Source of the DNA: Euwallacea fornicatus
Lineage: Eukaryota > Arthropoda > Insecta > Coleoptera > Curculionidae
Reading direction: 5' to 3'
NCBI RefSeq assembly: GCF_040115645.1
Contig: NC_089578.1
Coordinates: 62,001 to 126,000, forward strand
DNA: 64,000 bases
Under the pieces are notes generated by a model. The model searched no databases. It saw only the letters and a program-made list of their open reading frames with translations, and was not told the origin of the DNA. The translations under genes were made by a program, and so were the position numbers. Positions 43,441 to 54,790 of this stretch are shown here, piece by piece. Each line of letters opens with the position of its first letter. Position 1 is the stretch's first letter.

Positions 43441-44700
43441 TTCACAAATTTAAAGGAAAACCCTTGTGGGTTATAAAAAAAATAAAATGTAATAATTTAA
43501 AACGATTCGGAAGGAAATTTTTTTTTTTTTTTATTATTGTTATTCCAGATAGGAATAACAATGTTGCGTTGCTAACAATTTTTCCTAACACACCGAAACT
43601 ACAGTAGTTAATTACTCATACGTTTTCGCAATGGCAAGGTGTTATGTGATATAAAGTGCTAAAAAATTAAAAATAACCTCTAAAACAAGAGAGCTAGACA
43701 TCAAAACACGCCCGCTTCCAGTGGCTTACTACAAGGGCTGAAAAGCCATCAACAAACTCTCAGACAATCACATTTACTCCACTCCATTATTGAATATATC
43801 GAAAAGAAAAACAAAAAACTGGTAGTTTCTTAAACAAAGAATGAAGGAGAGTCCGAGGGCTGCCACATCTGCAGATGACTGTGCAATGGCACTGATTGGG
43901 AAGAGAAATAGACGTAAAACCGGTCCAGAAATTACTGAAGAAATAAATATAAAACGGTTAAAGCCACTTACAAGAATATGGTCTTTATGAGGCTATGGAG
44001 TAACTCCTATTACGCAATTAGAATGAGCAAGAACAAGTTGGGAACACCAACATTGAACAATAGAGGACTGGAATACAGTGCTATGGAGAGATGAGTGGAA
44101 ATTTGAATGTTCCAGTTCACGAAGACGTACGTTTGTTCGTAGAGCGATGGAAGAGCGTGTAAAAGAGGGGTCTCTCCTCCCCACAGTTAAACACAGAGGT
44201 GGTGCGTCCATGGTGTGGCACAGCTGTGAATGGCGCCGTGAGAATCGAGGGAATTTTGAGGAAAGAAGGGTACATTTCAAAAACTCACGCAATACCTTCT
44301 GACGTAATGCTTTTGGGTCGGAATTTTGTGTTACAGCAAGACAATGAGCCAAAACATACATATAAATTACGCGAAGAGTATTTCCACGATTTAAAAAAGG
44401 ACGGAATTGTTAAATTAATGGTTTGGCCTCCTCAGAGCCCAGATTTAAATCCAATTGAATTATTGTGGGACGAATTAGACAAAAAGCTTTCAACAGCCAA
44501 TGAGTTTTTTAATAATTTAGAAGCAGCTTGGGACGAAATAACACCTGAAATCTTGAAAAAACTCTTGGCACGGGAGGCAAATTATGTGCGGCAGCTATTC
44601 AATCACGAGGAGGATTGTACAGGGTGGTTGCTTTAACTTGAATAAATTCGGAATTTACGCGGCAATTGATTTTTAGCAAAAATTGCTTAAATAGGTCAAT
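43302..44700 (+). mobile_element. Tc1-like element (DD38E-spaced)
   Basis: A Tc1-type end CACTACCGCTCAAAAGTACA is at about 43304. The transposase ends at 44636. The right end is not clear; another element starts at about 44712. There is a hairpin near 43548-43575 (ATTGTTATTCC/GGAATAACAAT). Confidence 0.55.
43850..44636 (+). pseudogene. Tc1-like transposase with one clear frameshift
   Basis: The N-terminal region (about 43850-44060) is decayed. From 44078 the frame reads WRDEWKFECSSSRRRTFVRR, then PTVKHRGGASMVW. Near 44210-44230 it shifts into the frame of 44199-44636, which reads GRNFVLQQDNEPKHTYKLRE and WPPQSPDLNPIELLWDELDK. I count 38 residues between the Asp of QQDNEP and the Glu of PIE. 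Classical Tc1 has 34; DD38E is the spacing of the described Intruder lineage. All three acidic residues are present. Confidence 0.75.
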
Positions 44701-44711
44701 TCTTATTTTAC

Positions 44712-45690
44712 TCCATACGCTTTTTGGTGGTATTCTGATGCAACAAATGTCAATCCCTTAGTTGCGGAGGGAATTACCCTTAAAAGTTCAAATGAAAAGG
44801 GGGTTCGAGTGATATATCATTTTAAACATATTTTCAGCCTGACATTATCTGACGAATTACTTTTCATCATGGAGCAAAATAATACTAAAAATAAACAAAA
44901 TTTTAAACGATCAAGTTAATATTTCCTTTAATTTAACGGCTGATTGAAATTTTCACCGTTGGTTTCTTGGCGCGGTCCCGAACGGTGATAAACTCATCTC
45001 TCAATTTTGCTAAAGTATTTGCACTGATTTAGCTAATTTCTTGTCTTATACGTTCCTTGAGTTCGTGGACGTCATGTGGGTTCGTATTGCAGACCTTCGA
45101 TTTCAGGTATTTGCAACAAAAGAAATCGATAGGTGCGAAATCGGGAGATCTCGGCGGCCATTCTATTAAGCCTCTCCTTCCTATCAATAATTTTTTTTTC
45201 AATTTTGCTTATGGTCCCTTAATTAATGGGTGGCAAATCGGGATACTTTTGTCGAAATCATCGAACAACCCCATTTTGCGTTCGGACTCTATGACGATAT
45301 CTAGAAATTACGATTTTATCAAATTCAGTTAACTAACGCATTTTAGTCAATTTTATAACACACGGAAAGTACTTATTTTCTACATAAAATGAAGCGAAGT
45401 AAATGTTGTATTGACAGAGTGTTCAGATTATTGCGGTATTTTAGAAATATTTCGTAAAAAAAATTAAAAGTAAATAAACAACATTTAAGTATGAAAACAT
45501 TTTATTTTTTGTATTATTTTGCTTTTTGGTGATAAGTAGTATGTCAGGTATATTCAGGCTGAAAAGATCTTAAAAATGATGTGTCACTCGAGCCCCCTTT
45601 CCACTTAAACTTTTAAGGGCAACAGTCACCCCAGCCGAGGGGTTGACATTCGTGGCATCAGAATGCTGCCAAAAGCGTGTCGGAAAAAAC
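44712..45690 (-). mobile_element. Mariner-like element with inverted repeats of about 140 bp
   Basis: The arms at 44712-44855 and 45540-45690 are inverted copies. Both contain ACGCTTTT, ATTCTGATGC, AATGTCAA, CCCTTAAAAGTT, AAAGGGGGYTCGAGTGA and TTTTCAGCCTGA. Between them, minus-strand 44935-45190 reads WPPRSPDFAPIDFFCCKYL, then KVCNTNPHDVHELKERIRQE, the C-terminal part of a transposase. Termini are not of the TACAGGG type. Confidence 0.68.
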
Positions 45691-47192
45691 GGATATTGAC
45701 GTATATAAGCAGTTTTGCTGAGAATATCTCAAGTAGATGTCAATTTTATTCCAGTTAAAGTTGCCATAACGTACAAATGAGTGTGCGAATAGTCAAAAGT
45801 ATCTCATCCTTTGCGGTGCACTCAACCAAACTTAAGGTTTGCCGCACTGAAGCGTAATCGCACCATCACCGGCGCCACCCCCTAACACACTGAAATTGCC
45901 GGCGGGCGCGTGCGCCTCTTTCGACTCCTACCATAAATTGGGCAGGCGCAGTTGACAAAAGAGCAGAGATATCACTAACCTTCGCGTAAAAAGTCACGTG
46001 TGAAGACGACGATCCAATGAAAAAATGCCTCGTCATGTGCCTCCCTCAACAGATCGACTTGTTCGAAACCAGTCGCATCTCATCGATAGTGACCACGTTT
46101 ATTTCGAAAACTGTAAATTTGACCTTTAACGCGCTGTGTTAACCATAAATGGACTCATTAAGGGCTCAACGCCGTTGTTAATGTGCTACTTTATCCTCGT
46201 TTAAAAGTGTTATTATTCAAAGTAGCACACGTCCATGTACTGACCAAGCCGCTCTGCAAATAGCAATTTTTCACCTCCCTTATTTAAAAGGTTTACTATC
46301 TGTTTCGAAGCATCCCCAGTCGCAAACCCCCACATTTACTCTCTCGTAGCGAAGCGGGCCCGAATTCGGGCCATAATCCACCACTTAAGCTCGGTTAATG
46401 GTGTATAGAATAACTAATAGTTAGTTGTTTTAATTCCGAATTAAGCCTCTTTTACAAATTAAATGAAATGGAAGTAATCGGATCGGTGGTCTTTTTTAAT
46501 TGGTTGTTATTTCCTCTGTCAGGGAACATGGGAATTCGCCGATATCAGGGATAATGGGTCGACAGATCATCCTAACGGCCCTGCAGAGTTTTACGAGCGA
46601 ATACCAGATTATCGCGTACTTTCCCTAGACCTACATCAAGGGAAATTATTGCGCTGCTTAGGGCAAGTGGGAAATATTGTTCGTCGAGGTTGTACGAGAG
46701 AGTCAGGACTGCTCAAACAAACCGTTTCATGTCTGCCAAATTTAGATCCGTTTCTTTTACGGTTTTTCCTCGTAAATTTCTAGATTTATTACCTTGTCAG
46801 CGAAATCCGCAACTTTCCGTGGCAGCCGAAATATATGTTATAGATTTGACACAGATTAGATCGGAGATAAACCGAAAATACATGTAGGACATGATAAATA
46901 AATCATATTAATATACTTATTTGCGGCGAAACCGAAGACTTTTCCACAAACGCCTTTGAGATGGGCAAATCTGGGGCTTAATCATCAGCTGGACCCCAAA
47001 CGAGAGAGATACTAATGACCCTGGTCGACGAAAAAAATGTTTTTGTTTTTTTTTGTCGTAACATAAAGCCGAATGGCATTTTACAGTGGGACAGACCCTC
47101 CTGCGCAGGGAAATGGCCAAAGAAGGGCTGGAGCACGCAAGGTTTTCTTGTTATGTCGAAAAAAGCAGGTGTACGTTAATGATACTGTTTAA
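45691..47192. other. Intronic sequence, no gene recognised
   Basis: It contains open frames at 46690-46887 and 46917-47120 without family motifs. A GC-rich stretch near 45860-45950 contains no recognisable signal. Confidence 0.4.
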
Positions 47193-47334
47193 TACTCGGC
47201 GTGTTTCCTATATGTTAGAGAAACATTTAAGGAGCCATTTTCTGAGTAATTCTCAGGATTTTTGGTCCTTTGACGAATTCAGGAAAATGCTTCGTCCCTA
47301 GATACAGGGTGATGGACCGGTCCTGCTCTATCCA

Positions 47335-47749
47335 CCGGAGATGGCGGACAAGATTAAGTCGGACACGTCTATTTCCTTCGGATAAAAGAGGATTTGCGGC
47401 TGGGTTTCTTCCATATAATTTGCCTTCAAGTAACCTGTAGCTTACTGTTCTAGATGTTACTCCAACACCGAGGTTGCCAGAAATAGGGCCCTTAATTTTG
47501 CTCGATTTTAGAACTGGTCCGTTTTTCGCAATTAAAAAAATTTCTTTATCTTTGGTGGCGATCGGTTTTCCTGGGTCTGTCCCAAAGGACGTTTTACGTC
47601 AGTATTCCCGGACGCTCGATATTGTCGGACAATTCGGCAATGGATTTGTTTAAATTAAACTTTTTAGCAATGTTCGCTCGCTTTTGGCCACTTTTACACA
47701 AATTTACAACGCGTCTTATTTCCATCGATAAAAGTTTGTCTCGAGGCAT
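47335..47749 (-). pseudogene. Tc1-like transposase, N-terminal fragment
   Basis: From the ATG at 47749 the minus strand reads MPRDKLLSMEIRRVVNLCKS, then GQKRANIAKKFNLNKS, the helix-turn-helix of a Tc1-type transposase. After about 45 residues the frame decays with several stops. It lies inside the larger mariner-like element. Confidence 0.62.
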
Positions 47750-48030
47750 TTTCACCAACGGCGAAATTCGCGAATGAAATGAATTTTAAGGTATTTGCTG
47801 TAATTTCATAAGTTGCCCTACTTTTTCCACCAAAAACTACTGTTAATATGAAATTTCAAAAAAAAAAAATAAATAAATAAAGTTTTTTCTGGAAGTATTT
47901 GGACGTTCGCTGGCTTCGTACTGAACCCACATCTAAACATTTATAACCATTAAAGCTCTAATCACATTAATTTTTCATAAATTGCTCCACATTTTTCCAC
48001 TACTCTATCTTCCATGAACTTCTTAAAGAT

Positions 48031-48297
48031 GTGTTATTGGAAACGGCGCTCTGTTTCTGGTTTATGCACGATGGAGCGCCTCCTCATTCCGCCTTAGAGG
48101 TTCGAGAGCGCCTGGACAATACATTTCCAAATCGCTGGACTGGACGAGGAGATCTTCGGCCTTGGCCGCCGCGATCACCAGACTTAAATCCTTTGGATTT
48201 TTATTTTTGGGCTTCACCAGATGCAGGACCTCATTTGCCACCGAAAATGAGCTGCAGAATCGGCTTTTTCAAGTTCAACAATGATAACCTCCGGTAG
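48031..48297 (+). pseudogene. Mariner-like (DD41D-spaced) transposase fragment
   Basis: It reads WFMHDGAPPHSALEVRERLD and WPPRSPDLNPLDFYFW, with 41 residues between the Asp of HDGAP and the Asp of PLD. The frame is lost shortly after. The central domain upstream is missing. Confidence 0.72.
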
Positions 48298-48627
48298 CCC
48301 TGAACGAGCGCACGAATCTCTTGGGTGACGACGAGCTGAAGAAGGGCTAATGGCCAACGGAGGCCATTTTCAGCAATTTCTTTAGTTTAATTCAGTCATT
48401 TTATTACGTCACATTCGTTCCTTCTCATAATGCTGCACTATTTTACTAACGCAGCAATATCACTGATTCCTTTTTCCCCATGGCACGGAAAACGAATATT
48501 AATTTTTAACGCCCTGTATCTCGGAGACCAAACGTTAACGCGCTTACGATCATATGAACTTTTTTTATGTTTTGACCTGGGCAATCGCCCCGTGAAACAT
48601 TTTAGAATACTTAGGAAACACCCTCTA

Positions 48628-49644
48628 TATGAACACATGCGCATGGACAATTTTCCATATGGCAAAATGAAGGAAACGTAGCATTTCTTCTCCTAAAAAT
48701 TGTAATTTCCGTTTCCCTGTCAGTAAATTCCACTCCTTAAAACGGGTACCAGGAAGTTCTGACTGTAGCTTCGATAACCCCAAATCTCTTACTAAATTAT
48801 TTAATTCACGTTGAACAATCAAATGTGGCTCGCCGGAACTGGAACCTGGAGTAAACGTAGATTGTTCTTGGATTGAGAGGTGCCTGATGATGAGTCACCT
48901 CCATTATCTCCCAAGCCGACATCTTGCCAATCTAAAGCCGGAGTCGGTCTGGTAAGTTTGCACTGCGAGGAAGAGGTCTTATGGCAAAAGGGAAATTCGG
49001 ATTTTCAATCTCGCGCTTTTCATTTCTGGAACCACCTCCAGTCTTCGCCAAGCAAAAATAACAATCATCAAAATGATTGGTAGGTGCTCGCCATACCATC
49101 GAACCTGCACAAGACATATCCTTGCTCTTCCCTTTCATCTATTGCACCAGTGGTACGCTACAGCTGACATGGGGAGCCCATCGCTCGTCTTGATCTCGAA
49201 TTAAAACCCCAAAATACATGAAATAGGTGTTTTTCACATTTTCTGAAAATGGCCTGGCTTGAGATTTCCCGAGAAATTCTCCAGAAGAATGGCGAAACTT
49301 GTCAGGATGTGTTTCGCACCTGCGGCCCGTTTAACTTGACTCTTCCTCATTCAAAAAGTTCTCTTAACAAGGCAAAACCGCTCAAAGGAAGACTGAATAA
49401 GAAAACAAGTTTTACGCTGTAATCGCTTTAATTTTATTTTGGTTTCAAATTGCGCCCTTTTCAACGACCCTCCCCATAAAATTTACTACCTGCCGGTATA
49501 AAAGGGTCTACCGACGCTACTGAAAAGTGGCGCGTGTCAGGGCTTTATGGGTATTTTTTTTATTGTTGGAAGGGACTAGCGTCGCAGAAATAATGGACAG
49601 AACTGTGACGTAAAAATTGTGGCGGTCGACGGGTGAAAATTAAT
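48628..49644. other. Intronic sequence, no gene recognised
   Basis: The open frames at 48625-48822 and 48880-49083 have no recognisable motif. No transposon terminus was identified. Confidence 0.4.
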
Positions 49645-50215
49645 ATACTGAGTGTGTCAGCGTGCATTGTGCATACGCCGCCAGGGGTTGGAATACTTCA
49701 GCACGCCGATATCGTGGGTAAATCTCCATCCATTCTCGAGATACAGAGCATTTTCCTATTTTCTATTCCAACACGATGGAGCGCCTCCTCATTCTACACG
49801 AGAATTTACGGAATTTCCGAATGCTCATTACAAAAACCAATGGATCGGACGTCGGTGCTGCATATGGCCTGCAAGATCGCCAGATTTTAATCCATCGGAT
49901 TATCACTTTTGGGGCCATTTATAATTTGAGATTTGCAAACGAGGGATAAACACAAGAGGGAAGCTGCTTCAAAGAATTTCACCGCCACAACGCAGGTAAA
50001 TCTGAATTCATTCTCGAGATACAGGGCGTTTCCTTTTTTTTTATTCAACGACTTTAGTTGTAACTTTTCGCCCACTCGCTATTAATGTATAATTGAAATT
50101 TTGTGGGTAGTCACGTCTTAACATACACTACAAGATGCCATTAGCAGAGTTTGCAAAGTGCAGGCCCGGACTAGGAAGTGTTTTTTTTTTTATTTTATAA
50201 ATTTGAATACCCTGT
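49645..50215 (+). mobile_element. Mariner-like fragment with duplicated inner end
   Basis: A left end TACTGAGTGTGTCAGCG is at 49645 and a possible right end ACCCTGTA lies near 50212. Plus-strand 49760-49924 reads FQHDGAPPHSTREFTEFPNA and WPARSPDFNPSDYHFWGHL. A segment ending TCTCGAGATACAGRGCRTTTTCC-like occurs twice as a direct repeat (about 49720-49765 and 49997-50035). Confidence 0.62.
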
Positions 50216-50775
50216 ATATTATTGTCTTTGAGGCCTTCAATGAAACGTTAAACGCTGGTTTTACCACTTTTACCACACCTGATTTCACAATTCCCTCACG
50301 TGCAATTTTGTCTCAACATCAGGGCTTTTTTTGAAAAAATTCAAATATTTAATAATTGTCCGGAACAAACGCCATTTCTGCATTCTACTAACGAAAAATT
50401 GCGTTGGAAAATACGAATTGCCACATAACGCAACAAAAAAAAACAGTTGGAAGATGCATTCGAAATTGCTGCCATTTGCTTTTAGGCATTTTCTTGCCCT
50501 TAGCGAAAGTTGCTTTTCATTATTATTTTTTATTATCCCTAATTGCCGCCCAGGACTGGTTTACATTCTTTAAAAGAGCTCCCCTTTTGCGTTTATCTCT
50601 CGTTTATACATCCCAGATTTTAAATGCCTCCAGAAATAATAGTCAAACGGATCAAAATCTGGCGATCTCGCGGGCCATATGTATTGAGCGCTCTGTATCT
50701 CGGGAATGAATCGAAATTTACCTGCGATCTGGGTGGATTTGAATCATGGCGCAGTACTGGAACACCCTGTATAAA
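50216..50775 (-). mobile_element. Mariner-like fragment, same family as 49645
   Basis: Minus-strand 50590-50700 reads YIWPARSPDFDPFDYYFWRH, a decayed DDE motif. An inner GCTCTGTA ends near 50700 and an outer CACCCTGTA near 50771. The GGTAAATTTCGATTCATTCC block next to them, read on the minus strand, matches 49720-49765. Confidence 0.58.
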
Positions 50776-51432
50776 TATTGCTCCTGATGCGAAACATGAT
50801 ATTTGCATTACCATGCAGTATAATTCACGTGTAGCGCATGTAGATGGGTACCTACACGATGTTGAAAGTTAACGGCCAGTTTGGCTCCTGGCCAGGTGTT
50901 ATTATAACATCAGCAAAAATATTCGTGCATATATGTTCTAAATGTCAATATTCTCATAAAACTGCTTCGACCTCAAAGACCCAAAAACAGATGCGCCGCA
51001 ATAATGAAATTTTTATGCTGTTGCAATATGGATCAACCTATTTCTTTTTGAATTTTGTACAAACGCCGGCTATAAATAAGAATAAAATATTTTATTCGTA
51101 TTTTTAGCTCGCATATTTTTCTACGAAAAAGCTGTAACGTTCTAGGGTGTGCCCGCTTTCTGGTGCTACCAGGTATGTTGGAGTTGCGAGAAGATGAGCA
51201 CCTACTCAGAAAAATCTCATCACATGCGGAACAATCGTAACTCCGAACTTTCCAATCGAAAATGCCCTTTTGATCGATGTGTTAGACCAAATGCTCATTG
51301 ATTCCGATCAATCCACACGGACGCACGGGCGCGAAATGTGCGCGGTTAACTTTCGACGCATGCGTATCGGAAATTCAACACTTTCCGCATAAGTAGCACA
51401 ATGTTAAGCAACTACAGGAGTTTTGAACTCAC
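50776..51432. other. Intronic sequence, nothing recognised
   Basis: Sequence upstream of the donor side of transporter exon 1. No motif seen. Confidence 0.4.
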
Positions 51433-51601
51433 CTGAATATCAATTGATGAAACTGCGTGGCGAAACTGCTGAACAGGCACCCCAGGGCCGTGATAAGTCC
51501 GCCCATCACTGCTGTAACCCTAGTGGATCTCGTCCTACAAAACGCGATTACAATTGGGGAAATTAGCAGAGAAATTCCAGTGGATAAAGCCCCTAGCCAT
51601 T
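51433..51601 (-). CDS. SLC16-like monocarboxylate transporter, first visible coding exon
   Basis: This is the most 5' exon that I can find of an MFS transporter of the monocarboxylate transporter (MCT/SLC16) family, predicted to move small organic acids across a membrane. It starts after an acceptor TTAACAG and ends at CAG|GTGAGT. It enters with two bases of a split Glu codon and leaves with AG, which forms a Ser codon with the next exon. Two hydrophobic stretches (GALSTGISLLISPIVIAFC and VTAVMGGLITALGCLFSSFA) flank a short basic loop (CRTRSTR), as in transmembrane helices 2 and 3 of MCTs. The upstream exon with helix 1 and the start Met was not seen between here and 64000, so the gene is 5' incomplete. 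Family assignment is firm; the substrate is unknown. Confidence 0.85.
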
Positions 51602-51884
51602 CTGTTAAAAAAGAAATTTTATTTAAACACCAGTTGTTCTACATTTAAATCTAAATTGGATGATTAAAAGGATTTTTATGCGAATGAATTGGCAACGGCG
51701 CGGCAGAAAAGACGGGGGCGGAGGGGGGATGGGGAAAAATGGCCGACATGTATGTTTGTACTAAAAAAATATAATTGCAACTTAACCGAACAGCTAATTC
51801 TCCTAACACGGGGAAGATCTAACAACGCCCTTTTGGCGTAGCAAAAATCCAATATTATAAAAAATTTTAAGTAAAATTCATGTA
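51602..51884. other. Upstream intron sequence, nothing recognised
   Basis: It lies directly 5' of the first visible transporter exon on the minus strand. I looked for an exon encoding an MCT start (DGGWGW-like) from here to 64000 and found none. Confidence 0.4.
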
Positions 51885-52319
51885 TACAGGGTGTTTCAGA
51901 ATTGCACGGCACTATATGAGCTAGGCATTCTTTGGTACAAAAGAAGAAAAGAAGTTCACATAAACACGTGTCTGATATTGATCGGTAACGGATTTAGTGA
52001 GTTCTAAAGTTAAGAAAAACGTTCATACTTTTTTGAAATTTTGTTATGTCGCAAATGGAACTTTATAATTTCATGTGCTTATCAGGTAATACATGCTGCT
52101 TGATACGAGAGTAGATTGCGCCTAACTACTACGCAGAGTACTGTATTTCCTGGGGTCATGGTACATAAAACTCTTTAGAAAAATTTGCTCGTGAGCTACT
52201 GGTGTGTGTTAATATTTTTTTTAAGATCTTCAATCCACTACCTAAATTTTATCTCCCTCGATTTTTGGTGGAATTGTGTTTAGTTTCCTCATAAAATGAT
52301 TAATTTATAAATTCAATCG

Positions 52320-52490
52320 AATCCAATCAATGGGATTAAATCTGGAGATCGCGGAGGCCATTTGACTGATCCCTTTCGCCCAACCTATCGGTTACCATAA
52401 GTTGTCGTTGAATAATCAATGAATAATATGATGGTAGTAGGCTGGAGCGCCATTGTGCATAAATCGCCTATTGGCAATGGGAATATCTTC
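52320..52490 (-). pseudogene. Transposase C-terminal piece in the left arm
   Basis: It is a second, more decayed copy of the FMHNGAP...PPRSPDLxPLD region, separated from the first by about 450 bp. Its mirror image is at 54590-54780 on plus. Confidence 0.55.
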
Positions 52491-52956
52491 TAGAGGAAAA
52501 ATTTTATTTCTTTCGATTTTTCGTCGCATTCCGTTTAGTTTCCCCATAAGATAGTCAACTTATCAATTCAATCAAATCTGCAAGTCTCGAGATGTTCCAC
52601 AATTGCGCGCTACTATTGGAGGTATCTTTTCCCTAGTAGAAAATAACGAAGAACGTTCATACAGATCATAAATCATAAAAAACCATAAAAATCATAGACG
52701 TATAAGCAGAGGCCTTAAGTCAATTCATTATTGAGATACTGAGGTGTAAAGAGATTTATTAAACATCCCAGCATTTAAGGACATTGTTCAAAGTGGTCCT
52801 CTTTGGTCGAATGCAGCGTGCAGCCCAACGAATCTATGATCCTGTGGCACTTCGTATAACATCAGGGTGACACTGGATTGGCACTGCAGCTGCCATGACC
52901 CCATTTCTTAGCTCTCCTTGCGTCCCAACAGGCGAAAAATAAACAATAAACTTCGT

Positions 52957-53870
52957 CTAGCCACCCAAAAAAAAATCCAATGATGTTATATCGGGAGTTC
53001 GTGGAGGCCATTTGACCGGTCCGCTTTGACGAACCCATCGGTTACCATATGTTGTTGTTGAATAATCAGTAACAATATGAGAGTAGTGAGCTGGAGCCCC
53101 GTCGTGCATAAACCACATCCTTGGCCTATTGACAATGGGAATATCTTCTAGAAGCTCACAAAGATTTTCTTGCAAAAAATTCAAGTAAGGTATCCCCGAG
53201 ACTCTGGATGGTGAAAAGAAGGGGTCGATGGGTGAAAAGGGCCACAAAGGACATTTGATGAAAAGGTATGTTGGTGATGTGTAGTAACAGTCGTTTGAGG
53301 ATTTTCATCGTCTCAAGTATGGGCGTTCCGAAACTTAGTGATCTCATTTCTTGTTAAACAAGATTTATCGGCAACGGGCAGGTGGTTCAGGAAATTAAAG
53401 TCTCGTTTATATTGTCGAATGAACCATCGACAACAATTTCTGCGGTTATTATAATCTGCTGGTAATAAATCTTGCACAGTGGTAATGTACATTCATTACC
53501 ACTGTGCAAGGTTTATTACCAGATTAATTGCTGTTCGTGAAACGTTCGCCATACGCTGGAGGAGGAAATATCCAAAGTAAGTGACCATCTTCTCGTGGTC
53601 GTAGAAGAAGTGACCGCATCAAGTATTTGTTCTTCAACGTTTGCAGTTCTTAGAAATCTTCGTTGACCGGCTTCTGCTCGTTACAGCTTCAGCGTGCCAT
53701 TTTCCCTAAGGCGTCTTTCAATAGCTTCAAATGTTTTTATTTCATAAAATGTTACGATTTCACATTCTTCGGTTGGGAAATTTTTCAAAGTACCTCCGAA
53801 GAGCACCAACACTATTTTTATGTTCCTCACCATAGATTACAACCATGTCTGTTTGTGCAGAGTCTCCTCC
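52957..53870 (-). pseudogene. Mariner-like transposase spanning the palindrome centre
   Basis: From about 53870 the minus strand reads MVVIYGEEHKNSVGALRRYF and KFPNRRM, the N-terminal domain. Near 53440, PADYNNRRNCCRWFIRQYKR is the linker. At 53330-53360, LTRNEITKFRNAH is the region of the first catalytic Asp, here lost. The open part, 53247-52957, reads WFMHDGAPAHYSHIVTDYST and WPPRTPDITSLDFFLGG. Several frameshifts and stops are present. Confidence 0.68.
53461..53520. repeat. 27 bp stem hairpin near the palindrome centre
   Basis: GGTAATAAATCTTGCACAGT plus GGTAATG is followed by loop TACATT and the complementary arm. 26 of 27 positions pair, and the exception would be a G-T wobble. It lies within 60 bp of the midpoint of the element. 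Confidence 0.8.
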
Positions 53871-54049
53871 CATAATAACCAAAAACTGAACCAATTCCAC
53901 AGTGTTCATCCACAGTGAAAAGCGAAGAAGTGGAAAAACCGTTAAAAGATGAGAAACTTGCACAAACAGTATTTTGGATATTGACAGATTTGATAAATAG
54001 GCGATATGCAATTGTGACGGACTTCTATGGTTTCCAATGTCTTCACGGT

Positions 54050-54790
54050 TACCTAATCTATGGTAACTGACGATATGGTGGCCGATGGGTTGGTCGAAAC
54101 TCACCAGTGAAATGGCCGCCATGATCTCCCGATTTAACCCCGTTGGACTATTTTGTGTGGGCTTGGACGAAGGATATTTTTTATTCTTCTCCTATTGGAA
54201 GATAAGAAGAACTAAGATGGCCACCGCAGTAGTTATCAAGCCTCACCTTGGTGCTATACGAAGTGCCAAAGAATCATGGATTCATAGGGCTGCATGCTGT
54301 ATTCGGCGAAAGGGGGCCGCTTTGAGCAGTTTCCCTAAATGCTGTATTGTTTAATAAATCTCTTTATGTTTTGATAATGGGTCGACCTAAGGCCGATGCT
54401 TTCATGATTATGATTTTTATGATTTTTATTCACTTTTTTCTTTATTTTGTACTAGAAAAGACACATCTTAAATAGCACCGCGAACTTGTAGAACATCTTG
54501 GCATCCCTAGGTTTGACTCAACGTATAAATGAATTAATTTATGAGAAAACTAAACGAAAATCGACGAAAAATCAAGGAAAAATTAAATCTTGCTTCTAGA
54601 AGGTATTCCCATTGTCAATAGGGGAAGCACGTGGTTTATGCACGATGGCACTTCAGCGTGATAGCATCACGTAGTCACTGATTATTTAACGACAACTTAC
54701 GATAACCGATAGATTGGGCGAAACGGACCAGCCAAATGGCCTCCGCGATCTCCCGATTTAATCCCATTGATTTGACTTCGTTGAATTTAT
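54050..54790 (+). pseudogene. Transposase C-terminal pieces in the right arm
   Basis: At 54100-54180 the plus strand carries PVKWPP*SPDLTPLDYFVW. At 54620-54780 it carries WFMHDGTSA followed, with frameshifts, by RPAKWPPRSPDLIPLI. They mirror 52957-53060 and 52320-52490. Confidence 0.58.

Larger units (their letters stand above)
47193..48627 (+). mobile_element. Mariner-like element containing a Tc1 fragment
   Basis: The termini are TACTCGGCGTGTTTCCTA at 47193 and the complement of TAGAGGGTGTTTCCTAAG ending at 48627. Inner motifs are TACAGGGTG at 47303 (110 bp in) and CGCCCTGTA ending at 48518 (109 bp in). The element at 2710-4262 shares the same left 120 bp. Inside lie a minus-strand Tc1 fragment and a plus-strand mariner-like transposase fragment. 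Confidence 0.74.

Noticed and set aside
44612..44626. TACAGGGTGG as a transposon terminus
   Set aside because: It falls inside the Tc1-like coding frame (CTGWLL at the C-terminus) and has no partner.
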